NCBI RefSeq assembly: GCF_003576645.1
Contig: NC_044916.1
Span: 33,584,737 to 33,648,736 of the forward strand
Length of the DNA: 64,000 nucleotides
Source of the DNA: Ipomoea triloba
Taxonomy: Eukaryota > Streptophyta > Magnoliopsida > Solanales > Convolvulaceae
Reading direction: 5' to 3'
The translations under genes and the position numbers were made by a program. Positions 63,324 to 64,000 of the stretch are shown here, in pieces. Below the pieces are notes generated by a model. It did no database searches and was not told where the DNA came from. It saw nothing but the letters and a program-made list of their open reading frames with translations. The first letter of the stretch is position 1; each line of letters opens with the position of its first letter.

Positions 63324-63963
63324 GGTGGGACTAAGTTACCTGGGTTGCTAACCTTACATTAATATGATTTGTAATGTTGGTGGGCTGGCTATGTCCTTGA
63401 AATAATTTTTGCTTTTGAATGAATTGAATCTGAAAGTACATAATTACAATCATAATCAAATTTACGAGATACAGAAGTTCTTAATCAAGAATATGTTCAC
63501 TAGCATACTACTCATAGCTTTGTTGGCATATGGTCCATGGTTGGCTACTTAACTGGGGTAATAGCTTCTTTTTGCTGATGAATGCATTAGAATGTTCTAA
63601 GGTCTTTCCTATTCTTTTAGAATGCCTTTTTAACTGTTAAATTGTTGTTCATCATACTGTGAATCTGTGATTCCCTCATCTTTTTCTCACCTGCATTCAC
63701 ATCATTTTACCTCACTTTGTTGATTTTGGCAGGTTGAACATTGTCAAATGTCACAGCATGGTGGTTGATGGAACCTTACGTTTTCTTATGCTTCTTCACA
63801 TTTTAAGATTGGAGTGAGCAAAATTCTTTTCTTAGAGGAATTATTTTGGCTGGATGTATGTATTTGAAGAGAGTTCCTAGTCCTTGTATGAACATGTCTT
63901 TATAAGATTGATAGAATTGCCCTCTTGAGGGTACATATTATAATCATAGCTCACTGGTTGATC

Positions 63964-64000
<37 letters not shown>
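63324..64000. other. SBDS 3' flank ending in a 36-nt C run
   Basis: The SBDS 3' UTR and flank have no further ORF of note. tgattttggcag at about 63721..63732 looks like a splice acceptor and could end a 3' UTR intron. Positions 63965..64000 are uninterrupted C, unlike anything else in this AT-rich window; probably a contig-end or read artefact. Confidence 0.6.

Overview
This is nuclear DNA of a flowering plant. Genes have many short introns with GT-AG (some GC-AG) borders, the intergenic DNA is very AT-rich with long (TA)n and (TAA)n tracts, and MITEs and tRNA-derived SINEs are abundant. Every recognisable protein is a plant family. The repeat types and the gene set suggest a eudicot, and my best guess is an Ipomoea-like Convolvulaceae; that taxonomic guess is inference only.

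Layout. 0.1-1.7 kb (+): 3' part of an SKP2A/SKP2B-type F-box LRR gene. 2.3-5.1 kb (-): a DnaJ / DnaJ-X co-chaperone with two GC-AG introns. 6.8-13.0 kb (-): the DEAD-box RNA helicase RH29 (DBP10/DDX54 type), 11 exons. 14.8-16.2 kb (-): a broken, 5'-truncated neprosin-domain (DUF239) gene next to a cluster of four copies of one ~140-bp repeat. 19.3-19.4 kb (-): a small relic of a plant membrane-protein gene. 25.0-26.3 kb (-): an R2R3-MYB of the MYB52/54/56/105/117 type. 26.6-45.4 kb: almost gene-free, with MITEs, SINEs and microsatellites and one possible 67-aa two-TM ORF. 45.5-50.0 kb (-): ACR3-like protein with four ACT domains. 54.5-57.5 kb (+): a degenerate neprosin relic followed by a nearly complete neprosin-domain gene that carries one in-frame TGA. 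61.0-63.3 kb (+): SBDS/SDO1 ribosome-maturation factor with a plant-type C-terminal zinc finger.

The SKP2B, DnaJ, RH29 and ACR3 genes match, from memory, a tight block on Arabidopsis chromosome 1 (At1g77000, At1g77020, At1g77030, At1g76990), so the window looks like an ancient syntenic block opened by repeats and by lineage-specific neprosin and MYB genes. RH29 and SBDS both act in 60S ribosome maturation; the other genes have no evident shared pathway.

I did not find an obviously new multi-gene system. The most interesting signals are: the neprosin cluster, in which both readable copies lack the first catalytic Glu and each carries one nonsense codon; a long TIR element with four consecutive hairpins and a 156-bp deletion derivative; the clustered ~140-bp repeat at the neprosin break; a perfect 21-nt inverted repeat in the gene desert; and two apparent assembly artefacts (a duplicated 56-mer around a single N at 2030 and a 36-nt C run at the window end).
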